NCBI RefSeq assembly: GCF_030068545.1
Contig: NZ_JASJOR010000005.1
Location: forward strand, 62,001 to 126,000
DNA: 64,000 nt
DNA from: Xanthocytophaga flava
GTDB taxonomy: Bacteria; Bacteroidota; Bacteroidia; Cytophagales; 172606-1
Direction: 5' to 3'
Positions 17,934 to 25,612 of this stretch are shown one piece after another. How positions within the stretch are numbered: the first letter of the stretch is position 1; every line of letters starts with the position of its first letter. The notes below the pieces were generated by a model. That model was given only the letters and a program-made list of their open reading frames with translations. It was not told the DNA's origin and ran no database searches. A program made the translations under genes and the position numbers.

Positions 17934-18353
17934 ATGAATCTTTCTTCAGTTCGGGTTATTACCACAGATGTTAAACGCCTGGTTGATTTTTATACACAAG
18001 TCACCGGGATGACACTCACACAATACACTGACGATTTTGCTGAACTACGTACGTCCCAGGCTACACTAGCTATTGGAAGTACACGTACATTAGCCTTATT
18101 TGGAGGGAATAATATAGCAGAAGCCGCTGCTAATCGCTCAGCAATTATTGAATTTAAGGTAGATGATGTTGACGATACATATCAGCAACTAGCTGACTTT
18201 CTTGGCAACACTGTTGTACAAGTTCCAACCACGATGCCTTGGGGCAACCGTTCACTGTTGTTCAGAGATCCGGATGGCAACCTGGTGAATTTTTTTACAC
18301 CTCTCACAAAAGAAGCAAAGGAAAGAGCTACTCAACAGACTACCATTGTTTGA
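17934..18353 (+). CDS. VOC (glyoxalase/bleomycin resistance) superfamily protein
   Basis: A small protein of 139 aa with the paired beta-alpha-beta-beta-beta modules of the vicinal oxygen chelate fold. Recognisable are SVRVITTDVKRLVDFYTQVTG at the N-terminus and the C-terminal signature RSLLFRDPDGNLVNFF. The function within this broad superfamily (dioxygenase, isomerase, drug-binding) cannot be assigned. An in-frame ATG at 17922 lies inside an 8-bp hairpin (17905-17912 with 17921-17928), so I prefer ATG 17934 just beyond it. SRPBCC and EVE genes follow in the same direction. Confidence 0.85.
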   Translation: MNLSSVRVITTDVKRLVDFYTQVTGMTLTQYTDDFAELRTSQATLAIGSTRTLALFGGNNIAEAAANRSAIIEFKVDDVDDTYQQLADFLGNTVVQVPTTMPWGNRSLLFRDPDGNLVNFFTPLTKEAKERATQQTTIV

Positions 18354-18422
18354 TTCTATTCTGGATAGTCTGCTTTTCATCGTAATTCAAAAAATAGAAA
18401 CCACCTCAAAACCAAAAAAAAT

Positions 18423-18842
18423 ATGTGGATACGATCACATTCTGTCACAACACAGGAAGTAACAAAAGAACAACTCTGGCAACTCTTTGCAGATGTAGAT
18501 AACTGGGCTGCATGGGATGAAGGGGTGGAATATGCAAAGCTTGAAGGTAAATTTGAGAAAGGGGCTTTTTTTACTCTCAAGCCCAAAGGAGGTCCCAAAG
18601 TAAAAATACAGCTTATGGAAACCACTAAGAACAAGTCTTTTACCGATATGACCCGATTTCCTATGGGCCGCATGTATGGTGAGCATACTTTCGAAGAAAC
18701 TACAGAAGGTTTACGCATCACCACGACTATGAAGGTTGAAGGCTTATTGGGGTTTTTCTGGCGTAAAGTTGTCGCACAATCTATTGTAGATGCTTTACCT
18801 ACTGAAATGCTTCATCAAATACAGGTAGCTAAAAAACTCTGA
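18423..18842 (+). CDS. SRPBCC family protein (polyketide cyclase-like)
   Basis: A 139-aa START-like helix-grip protein that probably binds a hydrophobic ligand in a deep cavity. Typical features are an N-terminal strand, then QLWQLFADVDNWAAWDEGV, the central GAFFTLKPKGGPKVKIQL strands and a long C-terminal helix. No catalytic residues are identifiable. The stop is followed by the EVE gene's ATG after 1 bp, so the pair is almost certainly translated from one mRNA. The VOC gene lies 69 bp upstream. Confidence 0.8.
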   Translation: MWIRSHSVTTQEVTKEQLWQLFADVDNWAAWDEGVEYAKLEGKFEKGAFFTLKPKGGPKVKIQLMETTKNKSFTDMTRFPMGRMYGEHTFEETTEGLRITTTMKVEGLLGFFWRKVVAQSIVDALPTEMLHQIQVAKKL

Positions 18843-18843
18843 T

Positions 18844-19293
18844 ATGAAACAACGATATTTTATTGCAGTTGTATCAAAAGAACATACACAACGAGGTGTG
18901 AATGGAGGATTTATGCAGGTTTGTCATGGGAAGGAAGGACCTCTTAAGCGTATGTCGGTCAAGGACTGGCTAATTGTATATAGTCCGGCAGAAAAAATGA
19001 AAGGATCTGCAAAATGCATGGCTTTCACTGCTATCGGACAGGCTTCAGATGATCTGGTCTACGTACATAAAATGAGTGAAGACTTTATCCCTTTTCGCCG
19101 TAACATAAGTTTTTACAACTGTCAACAGACCTCTATTTTACCTCTGATTGATCAACTGAATTTTATTCAAAATAAAGTGCAATGGGGATATCCATTTCGG
19201 TTTGGTTTTCTGGAAATCCAGGAAAACGATTTTAGACTGATTGCCTCACAAATGTTAGGAGAAAATGGCTCAAAAGATTTCTTACACTACTAA
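18844..19293 (+). CDS. EVE domain-containing protein (UPF0310)
   Basis: A 149-aa single-domain protein of the PUA/EVE superfamily. The whole length follows the UPF0310 pattern: VSKEHTQRGVNGGFMQVCHGK, PLKRMSVKDWLIVYSP, FTAIGQ, DFIPFRRNISF, LIDQLNFIQNK, WGYPFRFGFLEI. EVE domains are thought to recognise modified bases such as 5-methylcytosine or its derivatives, and are often fused to or encoded beside restriction components including McrB. Here a lone McrB-like gene lies 3 kb downstream, but the distance makes a link speculative. It is tightly coupled to the SRPBCC gene. Confidence 0.88.
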   Translation: MKQRYFIAVVSKEHTQRGVNGGFMQVCHGKEGPLKRMSVKDWLIVYSPAEKMKGSAKCMAFTAIGQASDDLVYVHKMSEDFIPFRRNISFYNCQQTSILPLIDQLNFIQNKVQWGYPFRFGFLEIQENDFRLIASQMLGENGSKDFLHY

Positions 19294-19339
19294 TTCCCAT
19301 TAATATAGACTCTGCAACTATGAAAAAACATGCAAAATT

Positions 19340-19361
19340 GGTTCGGACATTTGTTCGAACC
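19340..19361 (+). terminator. Putative terminator after the VOC-SRPBCC-EVE group
   Basis: Stem ggttcg / cgaacc (19340-19345, 19356-19361) followed by ttttt. It lies inside a 25-codon ORF (19320-19397), so the assignment as terminator is moderate. Confidence 0.45.
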
Positions 19362-19475
19362 TTTTTGAAGGTTAGATCTCTTCGTTGCAAAGACTGAACA
19401 TGCAAATAACTATCCGTCCTCTATCTGTTGATAGAAGTTGTTTTGTCTGTAAGAAAGAAATATGCTATAGCTTAA

Positions 19476-20165
19476 TTACTCCTGCATCACATTATATACT
19501 TGTACCTTAGTTGAGATAGGTTGATACAGGGAAGGCTGCTGAGGGCGGGATACATACAAAACTGAGCTGGTGCGTGGCCATTTTTTTACTATATCCACTG
19601 GTTGTTTTGTAGAGGTACATCCTGTTTTTGAAGCAGTAGTAGATGTAATTTGGATAGTTGTTGACTGTATTTGCTTAACTGTTTTCAGCGCCTGAAACAT
19701 CTCAAAGTCCATAAAGTCTTCTTGCTGCTCTTTTTCTAACTTCTTCCAGATAGCATAGGCTGTTTTAATGCGAATGCGTACCTGATCACGCTTCATTTCT
19801 TTCAACACATACTTAGCTGCATTGGCTTTGTCCTTTTTCTTTTCCAGCACAGCCAGATGATACTCATTGCGTTTGTGTTTCGCATTGACTTCTTTATACT
19901 CTTTTTCCGCTTTCTTCAACTGCTTATCACGTTCTTTGGAGGCAGGTTGAGCTTCCAGTTGTTCCTTTTGCTGTGTTGCGTGTGCCACCAGTTTAGTCAG
20001 AAGGGTTTGATCGGCAAGAGATTGTGCTTCATCTTTCTGAATAGCTTTGATACATTGTGCCATCCGGAATAGTTCATGATTCAGACGGGCTTCATAGACC
20101 ATTAGCCCATAATAGTCAGATTTATATTTGCGAATAGCAGTTGTATTGGTGTGATAACGAGGCAT
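19476..20165 (-). CDS. Hypothetical coiled-coil protein
   Basis: I do not recognise this 229-aa protein. There is no signal peptide or membrane segment. Residues about 35-150 are rich in Lys, Glu, Gln and Ala with heptad-like spacing and should form a long coiled coil. The last 70 residues are Ser/Thr/Gln-rich (TTIQITSTTASKTG) and look disordered, ending in VQVYNVMQE. It lies alone on the minus strand between the EVE group and meaB, with a 256-bp upstream gap. Codon use is not obviously foreign. The ORF length and absence of a competing frame argue that it is real. Confidence 0.55.
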   Translation of the reverse strand: MPRYHTNTTAIRKYKSDYYGLMVYEARLNHELFRMAQCIKAIQKDEAQSLADQTLLTKLVAHATQQKEQLEAQPASKERDKQLKKAEKEYKEVNAKHKRNEYHLAVLEKKKDKANAAKYVLKEMKRDQVRIRIKTAYAIWKKLEKEQQEDFMDFEMFQALKTVKQIQSTTIQITSTTASKTGCTSTKQPVDIVKKWPRTSSVLYVSRPQQPSLYQPISTKVQVYNVMQE

Positions 20166-20421
20166 ATAGCTTGTAAATATAAAGTGGTTAATTTCATAGT
20201 TTTGTTACTTTAAATATACAAAAAAATATGCATGTATTTTTGAGTTTTAGTAAATAAAGAGTACTTAATTAATGTGTTGATATACAATGGATTGAGTGTT
20301 TTGTTTTATATGTTTGTAGTCTGGGAGTAGATATTGGTTTTATACTAAAAATATTTGTATAGATAGAAGCCTGTTTTGTATAATGATCGGCTACAGAACT
20401 ATTTTCAGACTTCTATCTTAT

Positions 20422-21444
20422 CTATGAATCACCATCTGAGCTACGATGGGAAGTAGAGTAATGGGTAAAGTACGTTTGAAGAAGTTTTTGGGCGCCCGAT
20501 AGTGCTGTAATCTCTCCAGAAGATATGCTTTGCTCAATGTGGGGTATTTGTTGTTTAGTGGAAGGATTTTGATAAAAGGCTGTTTCCAGTTCCTGCCGTA
20601 TGGTTTCGTGCAACCAGTTTAAGTTCTGATCCTGTCGTTTCTTATGTAAAAATCTATTTTGGTTACTAAGGTTTACATATTTCTCCAGCATTTGCCATAA
20701 CTCTTTGATTCCGTCTCCTGTAAGGGCTGAACATGTATGTACAGGCGGAATCCAGCCTGACTCTGTCGGAGGCATCAGGTGTAGTGCATTCTGGTAGCTG
20801 GCACGAGCCTGACGGGCAGCCATGATATTTGATCCATCAGCTTTGGTAATAGCAATGGCATCAGCCATCTCCATGATACCTCTTTTGATGCCCTGAAGTT
20901 CATCGCCAGCACCGGCCAGCATAAGCAGCAGAAAGAAGTCAACCATGCCATGAACAGTAGTTTCTGATTGACCCACCCCAACGGTTTCAATAAAGATGAC
21001 TTCATAGCCTGCTGCTTCACAAAGAAGTATCGACTGGCGGGTGCTACGGGCTACACCTCCCAGAGACGAGCCAGATGGGGAAGGACGAACATAGGCTAGT
21101 GGCTGGTTTACCAGTGTTTCCATACGGGTTTTGTCTCCCAGAATACTTCCATGCGACCGCTGACTGCTCGGGTCAATTGTCAGCACTGCCAGCTTTTTGC
21201 CCAATGAAGTGATATGATTGCCAAAGGCCTCAATAAAGGTGCTTTTGCCTACGCCTGGTACACCTGTAATTCCTATCCGCAATGAGTTGCCTGTATAGGG
21301 CAATATCCCCTGTATGACTTCTGATGCAATAGCCTGGTCTTTTGGTAAATTGCTTTCAATCAGCGTAATGGCACGGCTCAGAATGATTCGATCTCCCTGG
21401 CGGATGCCCTGGATATATATGTCAGGAGAAAGGCGAGGAGGCAT
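20422..21444 (-). CDS. meaB: MeaB-type G-protein chaperone (methylmalonyl-CoA mutase-associated, ArgK family)
   Basis: A 340-aa cytoplasmic P-loop GTPase that protects and loads adenosylcobalamin into methylmalonyl-CoA mutase. The Walker A motif GITGVPGVGKST is near 58-69. Other family blocks visible are VLTIDPSSQRSHGSILGDKTRM, RPSPSGSSLGGVARSTRQSI, VIFIETVGVGQSE and the guanine-specificity motif as ITKADG. The C-terminal dimerisation helices are present. The mutase genes are not in this window. The upstream region contains a TATTTTTG element and the large inverted repeat. Confidence 0.93.
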   Translation of the reverse strand: MPPRLSPDIYIQGIRQGDRIILSRAITLIESNLPKDQAIASEVIQGILPYTGNSLRIGITGVPGVGKSTFIEAFGNHITSLGKKLAVLTIDPSSQRSHGSILGDKTRMETLVNQPLAYVRPSPSGSSLGGVARSTRQSILLCEAAGYEVIFIETVGVGQSETTVHGMVDFFLLLMLAGAGDELQGIKRGIMEMADAIAITKADGSNIMAARQARASYQNALHLMPPTESGWIPPVHTCSALTGDGIKELWQMLEKYVNLSNQNRFLHKKRQDQNLNWLHETIRQELETAFYQNPSTKQQIPHIEQSISSGEITALSGAQKLLQTYFTHYSTSHRSSDGDS

Positions 21445-21484
21445 GATAAGTATAACACATGAGTTAAAAGTGATGTACCACAGG

Positions 21485-21492
21485 CAAAAATA
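21485..21492 (-). promoter_or_regulatory. TATTTTTG -7 element upstream of meaB
   Basis: The reverse strand reads TATTTTTG 41 bp upstream of the meaB ATG and fits TAnnTTTG. No clear -33 TTG is seen. Confidence 0.35.
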
Positions 21493-21639
21493 GTATTCTT
21501 TTTAGAATGATGAGGAATATTGTTTCAGAGAATAGTCTAAAGGTATATATATCATTGTGCTTCCTATGAAGATTGGTTGGTTTATCCACGATTCTTATCT
21601 CACTCTGATTTCTTGGTTATTTCAGATTTTCTTTCGTTG

Positions 21640-21830
21640 TTCTTCCACCATTTTCTTCATTTTTTGCTTTCTTGTATCCAAAGTTGGTTTAAAGTCCAGA
21701 ACATTTCTCTTCCTATCACCTTGTCACTTTTTTGCTTGCCCAAAAAAGTAACCAAAAAAGGGCAAAAAATTCCAAAGCTTCGCCCCGCAAGGCCAACGCT
21801 AGGCCCGCGGAATTTTTATCCCTACGCACC
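21640..21830 (+). repeat. Structured intergenic repeat, copy A
   Basis: The first 125 bp (21640-21764) are identical, in reverse orientation, to 22039-22163. They contain a 9-bp hairpin (21726-21734 with 21741-21749, loop CTTGCC). The variable 3' part contains a second structure with basal stem aaaaattcc/ggaattttt (21765-21773, 21809-21817) around ccgc-aa-ggcc and ggcc-c-gcgg, ending in TACGCACC. A related third copy lies at about 30309-30517. No protein is supported: the apparent ORFs through it exist in both orientations only because the element is inverted. Confidence 0.8.
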
Positions 21831-21971
21831 TTCACCACCTTACACGATTGAAGTTACCATTATTCTCTTTGTATCATGTGCTGTTTGAGTATAGAGGTCA
21901 GCACAAATAGTCAAGATCATCTTTTGATACGAAGAGAGTTTTGTTCCCTTTAAACGCGAACGTTCGTATCT
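21831..21971. other. Unique centre between the two inverted repeat copies
   Basis: 141 bp with its own self-complementarity: tctctttgtatca and tgatacgaagaga pair with one G-U or mismatch, tgtgctg pairs with cagcaca inside them, and cgaacgttcg is a 10-bp palindrome. No gene or target-site duplication is seen. Confidence 0.5.
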
Positions 21972-22163
21972 GTGCGTTAGCCCTCTTTCTGCCGCGAGGA
22001 AAGCCCCTGGCTTTGCGGGCAGGAGGTTCGGCAGAAAGTGCCCTTTTTTGGTTACTTTTTTGGGCAAGCAAAAAAGTGACAAGGTGATAGGAAGAGAAAT
22101 GTTCTGGACTTTAAACCAACTTTGGATACAAGAAAGCAAAAAATGAAGAAAATGGTGGAAGAA
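21972..22163 (-). repeat. Structured intergenic repeat, copy B (inverted)
   Basis: 22039-22163 is the exact reverse complement of 21640-21764. The hairpin is at 22054-22062 / 22069-22077. The basal stem of the second structure is ctttctgcc/ggcagaaag (21985-21993, 22030-22038). It differs in sequence from the copy A stem but pairs equally well. Confidence 0.8.
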
Positions 22164-22347
22164 TCGAGAACGGGACACTAAACCAAGCTAGGGAAAGACA
22201 TGCAGAAATGAAGAAACTGGTGAAATCGCAATCTTTAAATGGTGAATGGAAAACAATTCTATTGATAAAATAACACTATACCCTGTTTTTCTTCATAAAA
22301 AAATGCATTTTTGAACCAACCAAACTTTGAATTTATTATTTTTTGAG

Positions 22348-24054
22348 ATGGGCATTCGGCACGAAAAACTCTGGCAACCTTTAGAAGAATATTTGACCAT
22401 ATATCCAAAGACAAAGATTCTGTTATACTTTAAAACCTCTGAAGGAGACTATAAAGGATTGCCACTGGTATTTCGTGATGGAGAACCTCGTTTACAGACT
22501 GAAGCAGGAATTACAGCTGCAATGGCTTTGTCTGAACCTGCCAAAACAGAGTTTATGAAACGCTATCGTCAGGATAAACTCTTCTCTCTGGCATCTGTGT
22601 GTAAATATTATTTTGGTCCGTTGTATCGGGGAAACAGAGAAACACATGTATATGACCCAATGCATGAATTGCAGGTGAGCAAGGATGAAATACTAGATAT
22701 ATTTCCTGATCTATCTGAAAAAGCTTCCTATGGAAACTACATTCGGCTGGAGAAGTTATCGTCATTGGTAACCCGTGTTGAATTACAACGACAAACAGAT
22801 AGTGTAGAAGAAAAAGAAGCTACCTATACAAAACCTGTTCAGCTATTTCCTTTAAATCAGATATTATACGGCCCTCCAGGTACTGGAAAAACTTACCAGA
22901 CAATAAACTATGCTGTGGCTATTATCGAAAGCAAACCGATAGAAGCTATACAGGCAGAAGATCGTGCAGAAGTTCAGAAACGATATGAATATTATCAGGA
23001 GCAGGAACAGATTGAGTTTATCACCTTTCACCAAAGTTATTCTTATGAAGAGTTTGTGCAGGGATTACGGCCTGACACCCATCGTCACACAGATAATCTG
23101 CACTTTCGACTGACTGACGGAGTATTTAAACGGATTGCTGACCGTGCAAAAGCGAACTATGAAGCGTATCGACGTACTATTAACAAACCCAAGCTGCCTT
23201 TTGAATCTCTGCTGGATCAGATGCTGATGGAGAGTATGAACCGTGAAACTGAAGAGGTAGAGATTCCATTACAGAATCCGGGAGGGCAGTTTCGGAGTAT
23301 GATTATCTATGAGGTAGGAGATACTTATCTTTTGTATAAGCGTCGTGCTACACGCGGTGACAATGTCAAAGAAGAAGTACGACAGCTATATCTACATAAG
23401 TTGCGGGAAAGCTTTTATGGAAAAGAGATTCGGGAAGCTATTAATCGACCCTATTACGAAGCAGTAGTATATGCACTCCGGAAGTTTGAGAAAAATCTCA
23501 AACATGCCAAGTCTGAAGATCGGTTAAAAAACTATGTATTGATCATTGATGAAATAAACCGGGCAAATATTTCACGGGTATTCGGAGAGTTGATTACATT
23601 ATTGGAAGAAGACAAACGTTTAGGCAAAGAGCATCCCCTTACTGTAACATTACCCTCAGGTGAAAGCTTTGCCGTGCCTTGCAATTTATCGATTGTAGGT
23701 ACAATGAACACCGCAGACAAATCCATATCCTTGTTGGATGCTGCCTTACGCAGACGGTTTGTGTTTGTTCCTATGTATCCTCAGTATGATTTGATACCTG
23801 AAGCAGCCTCTGTATTGCAATCATTGAATGAACAGATACGGGAACGTAAAGGAGTAGATTTTATGATTGGACACTCTTTCTTTATCAATAAGTCAGTCAG
23901 TGAATTTCCTGAAATCTTTAATCAGAAGATTATTCCGTTATTATATGAGTATTTTAACACACGTATCGAACCTATCCGGGATATACTTCAGAAAAGTGGA
24001 ATAGTACTGACTGAAGAAAATTATCAGCTTAAAGTAACAGGTATAGTAGGGTAA
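22348..24054 (+). CDS. McrB-like AAA+ GTPase/ATPase, no McrC partner nearby
   Basis: About 568 aa. The C-terminal half is an AAA+ module of the McrB family: Walker A GPPGTGKT (about 175-182 from this start), Walker B LIIDEINRANIS near 398-409, the McrB signature MNTADKS near 453-459 and RRRF just after. In McrBC, this motor drives the McrC nuclease on methylated DNA. Here the N-terminal 165 residues are not a recognised DNA-binding domain, and the next gene is a sensor kinase, not mcrC. Its role, restriction or otherwise, is therefore open. An in-frame TTG at 22327 would add seven residues. It lies just downstream of the inverted repeat. Confidence 0.85.
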   Translation: MGIRHEKLWQPLEEYLTIYPKTKILLYFKTSEGDYKGLPLVFRDGEPRLQTEAGITAAMALSEPAKTEFMKRYRQDKLFSLASVCKYYFGPLYRGNRETHVYDPMHELQVSKDEILDIFPDLSEKASYGNYIRLEKLSSLVTRVELQRQTDSVEEKEATYTKPVQLFPLNQILYGPPGTGKTYQTINYAVAIIESKPIEAIQAEDRAEVQKRYEYYQEQEQIEFITFHQSYSYEEFVQGLRPDTHRHTDNLHFRLTDGVFKRIADRAKANYEAYRRTINKPKLPFESLLDQMLMESMNRETEEVEIPLQNPGGQFRSMIIYEVGDTYLLYKRRATRGDNVKEEVRQLYLHKLRESFYGKEIREAINRPYYEAVVYALRKFEKNLKHAKSEDRLKNYVLIIDEINRANISRVFGELITLLEEDKRLGKEHPLTVTLPSGESFAVPCNLSIVGTMNTADKSISLLDAALRRRFVFVPMYPQYDLIPEAASVLQSLNEQIRERKGVDFMIGHSFFINKSVSEFPEIFNQKIIPLLYEYFNTRIEPIRDILQKSGIVLTEENYQLKVTGIVG

Positions 24055-24188
24055 ATAGTTAGTATACATTCAGATAGATCAATCAGGTCTTTGTCTTGAA
24101 TTTGGATTTTTTTAGTAGGGCATTCTTTCTAGACTATATGTGTTTTTACTCAAAAACCTACCTGTGATATACAAATGAAATTTGGTAC

Positions 24189-24220
24189 TTGCCTCATAGA
24201 TAGAATACAGAGTAAATTTG
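24189..24220 (+). promoter_or_regulatory. Promoter (TTG / TAAATTTG) for the sensor kinase
   Basis: TTG at 24189-24191 and TAAATTTG at 24213-24220 with a 21-bp spacer match the Bacteroidota consensus. The ATG is at 24257. Confidence 0.6.
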
Positions 24221-24256
24221 TTAATATAGGGTTATGGTCCATCCTATATTAAGGCC

Positions 24257-25531
24257 ATGGAGTTCTTTTTAGAAGGGCAATACAAGACGACACGGAAGGA
24301 GAGGAGAAAGCAGTTTATTAATACTGTTTCATGGGTATGCTTTAGCATACTTCTATTTTCTGTTATTCCAGCGGTTTATGTTGGAATATGGAAAGTAGCG
24401 GTGTTGATGGCAGCCATGACTATCTGTTTTGGGGTAGGTATCTATATAAATCTTCGTGGATATGTTACCACAGCAGGTAACTTTATTCTGTTTTCTATCA
24501 GCGTTCTGTTATTTTTATATTCACTCTTACTGGGTTCTCCTGCTTTTTCTTTTCTGTATTTTTTTCCGCTCATATTTGCCGTTCCCTTCTTCATCAATTA
24601 CCGAAATACCTTACAGCTTGTTATCCACATTATACATCCAACAGTTTTTGTATTGATTCTTACATTCGTAGATACAGACTTTGTTACACCTATTATTCTT
24701 CCTGGAGATCAGATGGTTTTTCGGGCTATCAGTTTGGTATTGGTTATTACTTTGTGTCAATTCTTTGTTTACGAGATCGTTGTATCAAACCTGAACAGTG
24801 AAAGGCAATTGCAAAAGTCAGAGGCACAACAACGTGTTATCAATGGCGATCTGTTACGGATTAATCAGGAACTGGACCGGTTTGTATATAGCATCAGCCA
24901 TGATTTGAAAGCTCCGGTTGCTTCTGCATTGGGACTGGTAGAATTGATGAAGGATGAAGAAGATATGAATGAGATGAGAGACTACAACCAGATCATGGAA
25001 CGAAATCTGTTACGTCTGGATGCTTTTATCGGAGATATTCTGGATTATTCACGCAATGCCCAGTTCGAAATAAAGAAAGATATTATTTTTCTGGAAGAAG
25101 AAATTAATGATGCGATTCAGCAATATCAGTTTATGGATGGGGCTACCCGGATAGATGTTTCCAATGCAATCGTTCAGCATTCAGACTTTATAACTGACCG
25201 TTACAGACTGCGGGTTATTCTTAATAATATAATTTCCAATGCGTTTCGCTACAGAAATCCACAGGAATCTTCTCCCTGGATTAATATAACGTGCAATGTC
25301 TCTTCTGATCAGGCGATCATTAAAGTAAAAGACAATGGCATTGGCATTGCGAAAGAGCATCTTACTCATATTTTCGATATGTTTTACCGGGCTAGCCATT
25401 CGCTGCCAGGATCAGGATTAGGGTTATATATTGCCAGAGAATCCGCTATCCGAATGGGTGGGGATATCCGTGTATCATCTGTACCCGGACATTTTACAGA
25501 GTTTATCGTAGAGATTCCCAACGGAAAATAA
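24257..25531 (+). CDS. Membrane sensor histidine kinase
   Basis: A 424-aa two-component kinase. Residues about 25-190 contain roughly six hydrophobic segments forming an integral membrane sensor with short loops. A short coiled coil leads into the HisKA domain with the phospho-acceptor in YSISHDLKAPVAS near residue 215. The HATPase_c domain has the N box (LNNIISNAFRY), the G1 box (VKDNGIGIA) and the G2 box (GSGLGLYIAR). No receiver domain is attached and no response regulator gene is adjacent, so it is an orphan kinase here. The signal is unknown. Confidence 0.9.
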   Translation: MEFFLEGQYKTTRKERRKQFINTVSWVCFSILLFSVIPAVYVGIWKVAVLMAAMTICFGVGIYINLRGYVTTAGNFILFSISVLLFLYSLLLGSPAFSFLYFFPLIFAVPFFINYRNTLQLVIHIIHPTVFVLILTFVDTDFVTPIILPGDQMVFRAISLVLVITLCQFFVYEIVVSNLNSERQLQKSEAQQRVINGDLLRINQELDRFVYSISHDLKAPVASALGLVELMKDEEDMNEMRDYNQIMERNLLRLDAFIGDILDYSRNAQFEIKKDIIFLEEEINDAIQQYQFMDGATRIDVSNAIVQHSDFITDRYRLRVILNNIISNAFRYRNPQESSPWINITCNVSSDQAIIKVKDNGIGIAKEHLTHIFDMFYRASHSLPGSGLGLYIARESAIRMGGDIRVSSVPGHFTEFIVEIPNGK

Positions 25532-25544
25532 ATGTATAAACAAA

Positions 25545-25589
25545 CATCCCTGTCACTGTAGCTTTCATTGCCATACAGAGACAGGGATG
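25545..25589. terminator. Terminator between convergent sensor kinase and CocE genes
   Basis: Stem catccctgtc / gacagggatg (25545-25554, 25580-25589), with a further ctgta/tacag pairing inside the loop. Confidence 0.65.
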
Positions 25590-25612
25590 CAGTAATTCAA
25601 GATAATTTATTC

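Noticed and set aside
21640..22163. Insertion sequence or MITE assignment for the inverted repeat
   Set aside because: No transposase, no target-site duplication and no clear terminal motif. The evidence fits a structured repeat better, although mobility is not excluded.
21577..22178. Two overlapping open frames with a shared LPKKVTKKG-type peptide on opposite strands
   Set aside because: They are translations of the inverted repeat, not genes. The identical peptide arises because the 125-bp element is present in both orientations, and a related frame appears again in repeat copy C.
22348..25531. McrB-like gene plus sensor kinase as a two-gene defence system
   Set aside because: The kinase has its own well-formed promoter 36 bp upstream of its ATG and 203 bp from the ATPase stop, so an operon is not supported.
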